Of a stretch of 64,000 nt of DNA, positions 23,299 to 34,798 are shown in pieces. How positions within the stretch are numbered: position 1 is the first letter of the stretch; each line of letters begins with the position of its first letter. The notes beneath the pieces are model-generated. The model worked only from the letters and a program-made list of their open reading frames with translations. It ran no database searches and was not told where the DNA came from. This DNA is from Kitagawia praeruptora (taxonomy: Eukaryota; Streptophyta; Magnoliopsida; Apiales; Apiaceae), in contig CM075351.1 of NCBI GenBank assembly GCA_037693485.1, positions 74,302,001 to 74,366,000 on the forward strand. The letters are read 5' to 3'. A program made the translations under genes and the position numbers.

Positions 23299-25086
23299 GC
23301 ATGGAATAATGAAACTTCTAGGATCTTTAAGTTTAGGTGGCAACTTCTGTTGAAGAACTGCACTGCACTCCTCCGTTAGAGCAACGGTCACTAAATCCTC
23401 AAGCTTCAATTTACGAGAAAGAATACCGTTCATGAACTTGGCATAGCTCGGCATCTATTCAAGAGCTTCCGCAAAAGGAATATTAATCTGCAACTTCATG
23501 AACACCTCTAAAAACTTAGCAAATTTCTTATCTAACTGCTGCTTCTATAGTCTTCTAGGATATGAAGGAGGAGGGTAGATCTGATTATTCTTCGTAGACT
23601 GCTCCGTAGAAGCTTTTTTAACAGGTTCCTTGCTCTTCTCCACTTCACCAATTAGCTGATCAGCCCCCAAGTCAGATTTTTCAATTTCTGGCACTGTAGA
23701 TTTTTCAACCTGCTGATTCTGAATATCTTCATCTTCCTTAGCTGCTGATTTAGGATCTGATGTAACCTTTCCTGATCTCAAAGTCACTGCCTTCACCTGT
23801 TCTTTACTTTCCCTTCTGCCTGGATTAACCTCTTTATCGCTAGGAAGAGTTCCTTGTTGCCTACTAAGTAAAGTACTTGTAAGCTGCCCCATCTGGTTCT
23901 CCAAGGTCTTGAGAGAAACTGCCTGACTTTTAACCATCATCCTCAACTCCTCTATTTCTGATTTTTCATTAGAAGGTTGCCCCGCACTTGCTTGAGGCTA
24001 CTGTTGAAATCCCGGAGGTTGATATGGTTGCCTTGGAGCATACTGCTACTGAAAACCTTGATTGAATGGTCTGGCTTGCTGTCCCTGAAACTGCTGATAA
24101 GGCTGTTGTTGTTGTTGAGCACCTTGAGTATTGCTCCAGCTGAAATTAGGATGATTCCTGTTATTCGGATGATAAGTGGCTGGAACTGGTGCAACAGGTC
24201 TTTGAAAATTACTCACAAAATGTGTTGATTCAGACGAGATAGCACATTGATTTGTCTCATGTGCGCCCACACATAACTCACAAACACTAGCCACCTGCTG
24301 AACTCCATAATTAGCCAAAGAATCCACCTTCATAGTAAGAGCCTTCAACTGTGCTGAAATAGCTGTTGCTGCATCAACTTCAAGAACACCTGCTACCTTG
24401 CCTTGAGAAAGCCTCTGGGTTGGATTATGATATTCATTCGTAGCCATCGTTTCAATAAGATCATAAGCTTCCGCATAGCTCTTAGCCCACAGAGCTCCAC
24501 CTGATGCTGCATCTAGCAAAGGTCTAGACTGCGCTCCCAACCCATTGTAGAAACCATTAATAACTATCTAATCAGGCATGCCATGATGAGGACACTTACG
24601 TAGCATCTCCTTGTAATGTTCCCAAGCCTCACACAAAGATTCACCAGATTGCTGCTGAAATTGAGTTAACTGGTTCCTTATTGCTGCAGTTTTCGCCATA
24701 GGGAAGAATTTAGTAAGAAATTTCTGAGCAAGATCCTCCCATGTAGTAATGGAATCGGCTGGTAGAGAATGTAACCAGCCCTTAGCTTTATCCCTAAGAG
24801 AGAATGGGAAAAGTCTCAATTTATTATCATCAACCGACACACCATTGAACTTGAAAGTGTCACAAATCTCGATGAAATCCCTAATGTGCATATTAGGATC
24901 CTCCGTAGAAGCACCCCCAAACTGAACCGAATTCTGCACCATCTGAATTGTGCTAGGATTGATTTCAAAGTTGTTAGCTGCAATAGCTGGCCTGACAATG
25001 CTAGATTGAATGTCATTGATCTTTGGCTGAGAATAGTCCTTCAAAGCCTTAACTGCTTCTGCAACTGCTGCTGCTGTGTCACCCAT
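23299..25086 (-). pseudogene. Athila/Tat-like gag and start of protease region, broken by stops
   Basis: ATG at 25084-25086 opens a Retrotrans_gag-type capsid: IRDFIEICDTFKFNGVS, LRLFPFSLRDKAKGWL, TWEDLAQKFLTKFFP, GESLCEAWEHYKEMLRKCPH, then FYNGLGAQSRPLLDAASGG. A CELCVGAHETNQC knuckle follows, a Gln-rich stretch, and LPPKLKDPRSFIIPC leading into the split protease. The frame stays constant, but TAG occurs at 24568-24570, 24046-24048, 23998-24000, 23545-23547 and 23455-23457. In the last four the context (for example ALE*MPSYAKF) shows Gln was lost. Gag would build the particle. The primer site is just upstream at 25130-25147. Confidence 0.9.
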
Positions 25087-25129
25087 CTTAACTGGTGTTT
25101 CAACTTAAGTTTTTGATTTAAAAAACTTA

Positions 25130-25147
25130 TCCCCGGCAGCGGCGCCA
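25130..25147 (-). other. Primer binding site beside LTR B
   Basis: On the minus strand TGGCGCCGCTGCCGGGGA follows LTR B after a short AAGTTTT spacer. This is the typical Athila/Tat primer site wording. It fixes the orientation and the 5' end of the inverted copy. Confidence 0.88.
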
Positions 25148-25153
25148 AAAACT

Positions 25154-26663
25154 TGTTAACATAAAATCACGCAAGTATACGTGGTCACAAGTAATATAAT
25201 TCAAGTTCGTTCCATAGAGATCTGGTTAAAGTTCTTTTCAGCTAATGCACCTATTCAACAATGTATGATTTTAATTCACTGCTAAGACAATTAAATAATT
25301 GAGGGTTTTAATTAACTAAATTAAACTAAGATGCAATTTATCAAACTAAGAAGGAATAACTAATGAGAATTAATTCTGATTACTTATATGAAAATAAACA
25401 TGGGATCCTAACTTCATTAATTACTTCACTTAGATCTGACGCCTTTAATCACAATATGCAATGGTTATGATATCTGATAGAATAACACGAAACAAGTACA
25501 TGCTACCTGTCAGCATACGTATACCAAACTATCCATACATCCACAAAAGAGATAGAAGATGAATAGACACCAATTATGCTTAGACCCTATATGTCTATAG
25601 AATTTAAAAACATAATGGTTGACGAGCAAGTTATCCACATAGATCACATAGGACAGTATAAGTATTTTCATCTTACACTACAAATCATATTGATAAATAA
25701 TTATGAACCTATGCTAGCACGACAAGTTCTAAATCTCAAGATCCACTTTCACTTCACAAAAGATTAATAGATTAGATGTTAGCTACGCATCTAACAATTA
25801 AGCATAACCATACGAGGATATCAGATATATATCACACACAGATCTTTAAAGCATCAAGATACTAAGACTCCATAAATAAATCCGTTAGAATCCTATGACA
25901 ACAATTAGTTCATAATTAAACTTTTCGTCATCATGGGATCTGATGAAACCATGATATAAAACAAGATATGAATAAAAGAAGCAATAATATTAATAAAACA
26001 AAGAGTTGAGAAAACAAATCTAGAATCCAGAATAACGCCTAAGAAAAGAATGAAAAAGATGAAGTAGATCGAGATCCGTTGATTGTCACGAGCGTTGAAT
26101 CCTTCTCTCCTTTTCTTCCTTGCAGATCTAAGCTATGATATGTAATTGATAATCTCTCATAATTAAAATGGTATGATGTGTTTAAATAGGTTCTATAAAT
26201 CTTGCCCAGCAAGAAATTACCCTCTATTACAATTAGAATTCGATTTAGGTACCAAAAACTGCCCAAAATGCAATTAGAATTAGAAAAAGGGCAAAACTGG
26301 AATTTCCTGCTCCCATCAGTATGATTGTCGAGCTGTCTGCTCCCACCACGCGCAGCCAGCGTGTGGGATTCATGTCCTAAGTTGTAGAAAATCTTCCAGG
26401 CTTCGCGTGGACAGTAAGATCGCTGAAAACGGACTTCTAGAACTCCAGATATGGCCAAAACAGTGTAGACTGCGCAACCTTCTCAGAAATCCGAATTTTA
26501 ATCAATTTATCCTCCAAAAACGATAGAAGCAGCAACCATAATCGACATTCTTGTAAATCTGCACAACTAAGCAAAATACATCAAAACTACAACAAAATTG
26601 AGTCCAAGACAATCAATTTAAGCAGAATTGAAGCGATCCAAGTGGATATAAACCCACTTATCA
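25154..26663 (-). repeat. LTR B (5' LTR of the inverted copy)
   Basis: The reverse complement starts TGATAAGTGGGTTTATATCC and ends TTATGTTAACA. It aligns over most of its length with LTRs A and C, but is shorter (1,510 bp) and clearly diverged, with a different segment in the middle (near 26320-26390, CACGCGCAGCCAGCG). It therefore belongs to a related copy and is not a twin of A and C. Confidence 0.9.
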
Positions 26664-26947
26664 GATTCTTAAGTTGAAATGACATGAGAGGATTTGAAGG
26701 TATGGTGATGTATTAGTATTAAATCATTTGCATTTTCATATTAGTTGCATTCATGCATTGCATTGCATTGAATTTTGTGGGTACATTCGCTATAGGCCCT
26801 CACGAGACCTCACTCGTCCACTAGGGCTGCCTAGGGGCTTAAAGGGCTTGTTGCATATGTCAAATGCAACCGTGATCACCTACGGAAGTGGTACTAGTTA
26901 GTTAGTTGTTTATGCTTGAGGACAAGCATCAGTTTAAGTTTGGGGTA
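26664..26947 (+). other. 3'UTR end and polypurine tract of the + copy
   Basis: These 284 bp lead from LTR B to LTR C and finish with AAGTTTGGGGTA right before the LTR start TGATAAGTGG, a polypurine tract for the + copy. No reading frame is seen. Confidence 0.75.
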
Positions 26948-28566
26948 TGATAAGTGGATTTTATATCCACTTGGATCGCTTCAATTCGGCTTAAATTGAT
27001 CGTCTTGGACTCAAGTTTGTTGTAGTTTTGATGTGTTTTGTTTAAGTGTGCAGGTTTGCAAGAATGTCGATTAGGGTTAATGTTTTTTCAATCTTGGAGT
27101 TAAATTTGAGCATTGGAATGAAGGATGATGTAATTCCTTAGGCTACCATGAGGATTCACGCTCAAGAATTGAAGAAAGGGAAGTGGCAAAAGAATCGGAA
27201 GAGAAAACGGATGAGGAATGAGCAAATTGTGGAAAATTCGGATGGTTGCGCAGTCTACACTGTTTTGGCCATATATGGAGTTCTAGAAGTCCGTTTTCAG
27301 CTATCTTACTGTCCACACGAAGCTTGAAAAATTTTCTTGAAGTATAAAGCAAACCAACAGAATGTTTGTGCGGGCTGAGAGTGCACGAAACAGAAGCTAC
27401 GCGCTGAGAGCGCATAAACGCGAGCTGACAGCGCACGATGTTGTCAGAAAATTACAGAAATTCCGATTTTGCCCTTTTTCGAAATTAAATTGTATTTGTA
27501 ATCTTTTTCTTGTTGAACAAGACGTTTAGGGCCTATTTAAACACGTTGTAACATTGTAATTGTATCAATTAATTATCATAGCATAGATTTGCAATGGAGA
27601 AATGGAGAAAGGATTCAACGCTCGTGACAAGCAGCGGATCTAGATCTACTTAATCTTTTGCATTCTTTTCTTAGGCGTTATTCAGGATTCTAGATTTATT
27701 TTCTCAACTCTTTGTTATATTAATATTATTACTTCTTTTATTCATATCTTGCTCCATATCATGGTTTCATCAGATCCCATGATGACGAGCGGTTCGATTA
27801 TGAACTAATCGTTGTCATGGGATTCTAACGGATTTATTTATGGATCTTAGTATCTTGATGCTTTAAAGATCTGTGTGTGATGTATACCTGATATCCTCGT
27901 ATGGTTATGCTTAATTGATAGATGCATCGCGAACATTTAATTTGTTAATCTCTTGTGAAGTGAAAGTGGATCTTGAGATTTAGAACTTGCCATGCTAGCA
28001 TAGGTTCATAATTGTTTATCAATATGATTCGTAGTGTGAGATGAAAATACTTATACTACCCTGTGTGATCTTTATGGATAACTTGTTCGTCAAACATTAT
28101 GTTTTCGAATTCTATAGACATATAGGGTCTAAGCATAATTGGTGTCTATTCATCTTCTTTCTCTTTTGTGGATGTATGGGTAGTTTGGTATACGTATGTT
28201 GACAGGTAGCGTGTACTTGTCTCGTGTTATTCGATCAGATATCATAATCATTGCATATAGTGATTAAAGACGTTAGATCTAAGTGAAGTATTTAATGAAG
28301 TTAGGATCCCATGTTTATTCTCATATAAGTAATTCGAATTTAATTCTCGTTAGTAAATTAATTCTTAGTTGATCATTTGCATCTTAGTTTAATTTAGATA
28401 ACCAAAACCCTTAATTTATTAATTGTCTTAGCAGTGAATAAAAACCATACATTGTTGCATAGGTACATGAATGAATTGAAACCTAAACTAGATCTCTGTG
28501 GGAACGAACTCAACTTTATTCTATATTACTTGTGACCACGTACGTTTGCGTGATTTAGTGCAAACA
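26948..28566 (+). repeat. LTR C (3' LTR of the + copy)
   Basis: It is a direct copy of LTR A (15249-16889), slightly shorter, again starting TGATAAGTGG and ending GATTTAGTGCAAACA. It carries the CGCTGAGAGCGCA motif (27398-27412 region) in a partly decayed array. AAAAA follows at 28567-28571, as before LTR A. Confidence 0.92.
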
Positions 28567-29738
28567 AAAAACACTCAGAATATCAATAGAAAATATAATT
28601 ATGAATTTTTACATTAATCATATTCAGTGTAGAAGACCTACATTGATAATCCTATTCAATGTAGAAAACCAAATTATATGATTTAAATCATTGACATACA
28701 TTTTTTTGTATTTCAATATAAACACTCTTTTTAGTTTACAAGTTAAAAAATAACATATTTTTTATGCTAGATCCATCATTTTTTATCAATTTATTTTATG
28801 ATCTAACGGTTCGTATTTATTTTATCGTACTGAAGACCAAACTATCGACTACCAAAATTTTGGACAAAATCACTCTTACACTTATTATTAAAACTATATT
28901 TTGTTTTTAGTAGAACTATCTTCAAATCATAATAAGGGTATTTTGATAATCAAACGAAATATAAGTAGATTTCATAAATTGAGCAGAATTTTTAATGTAG
29001 AAAATCGTCAATTTCTTCTCTTTTATTTCCATGTAGTTTTATTTGGAAAATAATTATTAAACCATCATTAAATTAAAAATTATTTTAAAACTTTGTACAC
29101 ATATTAAAAATTTCAAATTCATCGAGTTTGAGATTGAACCTAACTATCCAAAATGAAAATAATAAATTATGTTTAATATCACTATACTACACATGCAATT
29201 CAACATTTGTTTTATTTATAGAATATTTAAATAAAATGACTAAATACAATAAATAATGAAATTTAATATATTGTATGGATTGGTATATTAAGTAAATCTA
29301 AAATATGTTAATAACATAACATTTCATGATATTTTATTGGATTTCGAATTTGGACCGGGTGAATCGAGTTTCAAATTCTGATAATCCATTGATTTTGTAT
29401 AATTAAAATCTGAAACCAAATTTAAAATCAAATTCAAACTATTCTGAATTTAAAAGATAAATACAATTCAATTTAAAATTTAAAATTTTGGGTGCGATAA
29501 ATTCAAAATTTTTAATTTTGAATTGGGAATTTGTTATCATCATCCCCATTTAAACTTCGAATAATCATTCTAGCCTTCTATTTTTTTTTTTTTTTTGACA
29601 ACAGCCTTTTTTTAAAACTAATTCCTGGCTAAAAGAAAATTACCAATTCAATTTAAAAAATGTTTAATTTTTGTGAATTATCAATTAGTAGTAGGTTTCA
29701 CTATAATTGAAGCTAATATATTAATATAATTATTATAT

Positions 29739-29742
<4 letters not shown>

Positions 29743-29780
<38 letters not shown>
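29743..29780. repeat. (TA)n microsatellite
   Basis: A run of about 19 TA units in AT-rich spacer. Confidence 0.95.
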
Positions 29781-29787
<7 letters not shown>

Positions 29788-30593
29788 TATCTTAATTAAT
29801 CATATCGATTGATTCTCATTTTCACCTTTCCCAATCTTTGATTTATAAATTCTATATTTTTATTGTGATTCATACATGAGATTTAACCTTGAGTTTCACA
29901 CAATTAAATTTTTTTGTATAAGTGTATCTTAAATTGGGTCATTACATATTACTTTCTTTATTTCATTTTAATAGTTTAGATTTTTTACACATGATTTTAA
30001 GTAATTTTGAATGAGAAGTTAAAATTATCTTTTTTTAATTATTTTATTAAAAGATAAAATTGATATTGTAATTTTAAAAAAGAAAATTTTAAAAATAATA
30101 ATTCTAACTATTCTCTTTAAACTCCGTTACCAGAATATTATTGGGTGAAAGGGGTAAATAACGGATTTTTAGACTGCTACGACGAAAATACCAATTGTCG
30201 GGGGAGCTTACGAAAATTACCGAATTGATTACGCATTTATCGATCGGGTATACCAGGATACGCATTACTAAATTGGATGACAAGACACTACGCAAATCTT
30301 AGTGGGGTATTGCAGGAAAATTTTTATATAAAAAAATGATACGTAATTTACATTTGCGTAATAAGAGTTTTATAATTAGTTTATTTTGTTTGACTTATAT
30401 GCCCGTAACTTGAATTACGGGTGGGTTTGATTTTTTTTTAATATCATTTAAAATTTAGGTTTAAAAAAATCGTACATTTCGAATATTTTTAAAATCCAAA
30501 ATAAAAAAGTTGAACCCCAATAATTAATTGTTGAAAACTGAGGAAATATATATAAAATTTAAAAATTTTAATTAAAAAATTGAATCCGGGGGT

Positions 30594-30626
30594 CTGATTT
30601 TTAAACGCTACGCGTTTAAAAATCAG
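30594..30626. repeat. Perfect palindrome with 15-bp arms
   Basis: CTGATTTTTAAACGC is followed after TAC by its exact reverse complement. It can form a hairpin or cruciform on either strand. No T-run or gene end is near enough to call it a terminator. Confidence 0.92.
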
Positions 30627-31511
30627 GATAAATTAGGGTTTCGGTTCTAGGGTTAAGGGTTGTTTAATTCGTCATTCTGAATATTTCTAAAACTTAAAAT
30701 GGAAAAATTGAACCCTAAAGATTAAACGTTGAACCAAATTAAATAATATTCTACAATTTTTACATGAAGGATACACATTTATTTTTTGGGTAACAGGTTA
30801 ACACCCATTAGTCAAAAATCAAAAAAATCAAAATCGAAATATGATGTACGTAAATACAAGAGCTGATGTATAAGGATGACATGTTAATTTGTTAGTGGTG
30901 GATCCTACAATGTAAAAAAAATATATAAAAGATTTGACAAATGGGTCATGAGTCATGTCCCGGAAGCTTTCAGGAGGGGTAATGAATATGAAGGATACGC
31001 ATTACGATAATGCGTATAATGTAATACGCATAAGCAGGTTGCGTGTCTTGAATACGCATTTTGTCAGGTGGGTAATAAAAACGGTAGTTTTAACACCCTT
31101 TTCCAAGAATTTTTATTTTTGTTTTTTTTTCCAAAAAAAATGTTATTTTTAACATTTTTTCAATATTAAAGAGCTATTAAAATGAGATGGGGGCGACACT
31201 GAAAATAATAACATAATTTCGATTTTCAATTTTAAAAATCGAAAATCTTTGATTTTGATTTTGGTTTTAACCATATGTCCGAACAACTATTTTTCAAACT
31301 TCCTTAAAAATCGGTAATGTTAATATTTTCGGTTACCCGGTCATTGCATTTATTATTCGACCTTGCACAAAATGGACCTGTACACCATTTGCAAGTTACG
31401 TGACTGTTTGTGTCTGGACATATCCAGATTCCTGAATCATTTTTTTTGGAAGTATCCCTCACAACTATCAGAATTTCGGCTAAATTCAATCGTCCATGGC
31501 TGATTGATATA

Positions 31512-31557
31512 GAAATTAGCTAATTTTGACTGTTAATGATCAAAATTAGCTAATTTC
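31512..31557. repeat. Inverted repeat with 18-bp arms and 10-bp loop
   Basis: GAAATTAGCTAATTTTGA (31512-31529) is followed by its exact reverse complement at 31540-31557. Related TTAGCTA pieces continue to about 31670. Confidence 0.92.
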
Positions 31558-31577
31558 GGCCAACTCATTTATTAATT

Positions 31578-31648
31578 TACTTAAGTCAAAAATAAGATAC
31601 TTAAGTCAAAAATAAGTTAAATTAGCTATACTTAAGTCAAAAATAAGT
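31578..31648. repeat. Three copies of a 20-bp unit
   Basis: TACTTAAGTCAAAAATAAG[AT] occurs at 31578-31597, 31598-31617 and, after an 11-bp gap, 31629-31648. The first two are adjacent tandem copies. Confidence 0.92.
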
Positions 31649-31812
31649 TAGTCGATCGAAATTAGCTATTTTCTACCATATAATTTCGACAGGATACTAT
31701 CACCAATTCTCAGGCCAATTTTCGTATAAGATTTAAATTTTTCCTAAAAATTTCAAAAAACTCGTAAAAAATATTTTTTCGATCATTATCGGTCAAATTT
31801 AGCCAAAATCGA

Positions 31813-31920
31813 AAATAAGTGGTCGAATTCGACTTATCCGTATTGCAGTGCCTGAATCCTAGAACTAAATAAGTGGTCGAATTCGACTTGTCCGTGTTGC
31901 AGTGCCTGAATCCTAGAACT
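31813..31920. repeat. 54-bp tandem duplication
   Basis: Two adjacent units (31813-31866 and 31867-31920) starting AAATAAGTGGTCGAATTCGA differ at only about two positions, so the duplication is recent. Confidence 0.92.
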
Positions 31921-32252
31921 AAGCAACAGTTTGTTTTTTGTGTCTCCTAATTAACTAATAAAATCAGTCCTTGGCATACCTCACGGTTGTCTTTACTCTT
32001 CATAATCAACATTAAATGCTACACATATCCGAAGTAATAAATGCAAACAATGTAAATGAAGATTGTTTACACTTCACGGTAAGTGAAAGCTTAGCCATCA
32101 TTGTTTAATGTATTCATGTGCTTGACGTAAATCCTAATGGTGAGGTGAATAAGTGATATACATTGTTCAATTCTTACACATTGTGTTTCATGAATTTAGT
32201 CTTGGGTTTCTGCATGACCTAAAACTTTCTTTGAAATAATTACTGAACATCA

Positions 32253-32294
<42 letters not shown>
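32253..32294. repeat. (ATCT)n microsatellite
   Basis: About ten ATCT/TCTA units in an uninterrupted run. Confidence 0.95.
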
Positions 32295-32628
32295 ATAATA
32301 GTTTCTGTTACCTCTTTGCTACAGTAACTCTTCCAAATTAACTCTTTGCCATTAATTTTCTATTTATTTACAAAAAATGCCATCCATTCTGCTGTTAACT
32401 CGTGCACAGTACGTACTACATACAACTACTTTACAAGCTTACAGTGAAAGCTTGGTAAGAATGATTTAAAATTTAAAAAAGTTATCTCTTCTTCAGATTA
32501 TGTACCATTTCAATGGAATTTCAAAACTACAATTTTGAATTTCTCTCTCTACTCAAATTCAAATCAAATATATATATCTACGTATATCTCTCTCTCAATT
32601 TCAAATTGAATTTGTATTATCTCTTTTA

Positions 32629-32880
32629 CTCCCTCCCTCCCAATGAATTCTATAAATTGGGGGACGGGGACGTTGCACACATTTTAAGGTTCCTAACTAC
32701 TATAGTTACATAACTTATTTTTACAATTTTCTTTTTTTTTGTATAAAAATAGAACAATCCTATTTTCATACAAAAAAAGAAAATTTTAAAAATAAGTTAT
32801 GGAACTATACTAATTATGCACCTTAAAATGTGTGTCAGACACTTTAAAAAAACGTATATAAATGAATGGGATAGAGGGAG
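32629..32880. mobile_element. Stowaway-like MITE
   Basis: The element starts CTCCCTCCCTCCCAATG and ends GAATGGGATAGAGGGAG, with TA on each side (32627-32628 and 32881-32882), the Tc1/mariner target duplication. The interior is a near-complete fold-back: TTGCACACATTTTAAGG on the left pairs with CCTTAAAATGTGTG on the right, and AACTTATTTTTACAATTTTC pairs with its complement around a centre near 32755. At 252 bp it has no coding capacity and would be moved by a mariner-type transposase in trans. Confidence 0.88.
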
Positions 32881-34228
32881 TATATGTTTCCATTAATTCT
32901 TAATTTGTATACTCAATTATGTTTCCGTTAACTCAATTATATTTCAATTTGAAAGATGATGGTGTTGTGTCTTGAGATTGAAAATATACAATCAAGTGTT
33001 GTGTCTTATTCAGTTTGATATAAATATATGCATATCACGTGTTTATTTATATTCCTGAGAGAATTTTCATTCTTTTTAAGTGTTGTATCTATTCTTTGTA
33101 TTTGTTTTATCTATTCTTTGTAATCGATTATTTATTGATATGCACCATTTATTTTACTCGAAACGCTTCTCTTCTTACTTTCTTCTTACTTTGATTGTAG
33201 TATAACTCTGTCGAGAAAGTGTTTGATGTTTTGTCCAAAAGAAAAGATTCATAATTTTGTAAGTTTTATATATTTTGTTGCTATTGTTCTAATTTGTTTT
33301 GCTTATCTATTAATTCTTGGTGGGTATGTGCAGGTGATGGTGAATATATTAAAGGTTTCTTTCAAATGATGACACTAAATTTCAGGTGATGGTTCTAAAT
33401 TTTTCCATTGTTCTTTTGATAATTAATTGACTCGTGCTTACTTGATACACTTTGTACTATCAAAGAATTAAACTGCTGTGTTGTTTTATTATGGCTGAAG
33501 TCACATTAGTGTTACTGTTAATTAATCATATTAGGTACATTACTTCCAGCGAGCCAATCAAATTTTGAACAAATTTAGAACCATACAACTACTTTACAAA
33601 TTTCGATCTAGTTTGTTAAGTTTTGAGTCTCCTTATCTGGACTTAAAATGAAGAAAGCTATTGGTCATATTGTTCTAGACCTAAAAGTTTTAATGGTCTC
33701 TTTAATGATAATCTTTTGCGATATTTCTGGAATATTATCAAGTAAGATCGATAATTCTTAATGTTTTGTTGATTGGAGCTTCATAGTTGTTAAATGTATT
33801 CACAGTCTTATGGGCATGATCTTAGACATTTTGTTTTCTTTAACAAGCAAAGACCATTTATTGGACATATTATCACAATTTTTAATGACATAAACAACCT
33901 GCTTAAATATTTGTTCTTCATTTAATTATTGTGGAATATTATGATACCTAATTAGTGTTTAGTGTTTTTTTGATATGGGTGATCTTCATGAAAGGCATCC
34001 GAATATGAGGTTGGATGTTGATACATATCATATGAGGTTCCATTCTCAACTTTTATAATGATATTTGTGATCCCAGTTTCTTTGTTGTGTATCCTAAAAA
34101 TTAGGTTTAGATTCTGTTTTTTATTGAGTAATTCTTTCGAGGTCCTGGCACTATGATGTTCTTATATATTCACCGTATTAACAAAGAGTTTCATGACATT
34201 AACAGTGTAGCCGCTGCTTCTTTGCGAT

Positions 34229-34271
34229 AGAACATATTTAAAATATGCCTCAAACTTTCCATTTTCTAACA
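34229..34271 (-). repeat. 43-bp remnant of the C2 3' LTR
   Basis: Read on the minus strand, TGTTAGAAAATGGAAAG starts right after a GGGGGATT polypurine tract. The 43 bp are identical to 53848-53890, the start of the 5' LTR. At 34228 the match stops abruptly, so nearly 1 kb of 3' LTR has been deleted. Confidence 0.88.
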
Positions 34272-34798
34272 ATCCCCCACAAATCCATACAGAAATGCAT
34301 ATCAGTTCTTATCATGACTTGTTTTTCAGAGTCGGTACCCTTCCAGGTTTGAACCCTCATAAGTCCTCAACTTCGATGGCTACCGGATATAGATGGAATA
34401 TTTCACCTTGAATCTCTATCCGTTTGATGTAACCACACTCCATAGACGACGACAAGTCAAAGGCTATGGTGTTGATCTACGGCTTTGAGACGTTAATGGT
34501 CATGTCTCGATCCTGTTCGTCGAATGCTTCAAGGAATAACCCTTTCCTCTAATTGCGACCACACAATTACATTCGCTTAGCTGGGCATCTCCAGAGATGT
34601 ACTACTAGCATCTCGTCATATGACTTGACCCCATTCAGAGTTCAATTAACTCTTGCTATACTTGCAGTAACAGTACCTTTTAGGTTTACAGAGGATAGAC
34701 TCAGATACATGAGTATCTCAGTATATAGTAAAGGTACTACCAATTCACCCTTACAACTTGTTATTACCACATTGAATACACTTTCGAGGGATCTCCTA

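Larger units (their letters stand above)
15249..28566. mobile_element. Composite Athila/Tat-like gypsy element with a second copy inverted inside
   Basis: LTR A (15249-16889, +) and LTR C (26948-28566, +) are direct copies flanked by AAAAA (15244-15248 and 28567-28571). Between them, on the minus strand, lie LTR B (25154-26663), its primer site, gag, protease and an extra ORF. RT, RNase H and integrase are absent on both strands. The + parts are only LTR A, a short 3'UTR-like piece (16890 to about 17400), and 26664-26947 with the polypurine tract before LTR C. No second LTR for the minus-strand copy is visible at its left end. Insertion of one deleted copy into another, or rearrangement between related copies, would both explain this. 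Confidence 0.8.
28572..34228. other. AT-rich spacer with repeats and no recognisable gene
   Basis: About 5.7 kb contain stops in all frames and no protein I recognise. Contents listed separately: a TA run, a perfect palindrome, a hairpin, short tandem units, a 54-bp duplication, a TCTA run and a MITE. At 30476-30720 two blocks (GAATATTT.TAAAA...TTGAACCC) repeat about 196 bp apart. The motif TACGCATTA recurs at 30220-30270 and 30990-31060. Some stretches in 33000-34228 look like intron or UTR DNA but give no usable exon. Confidence 0.6.
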
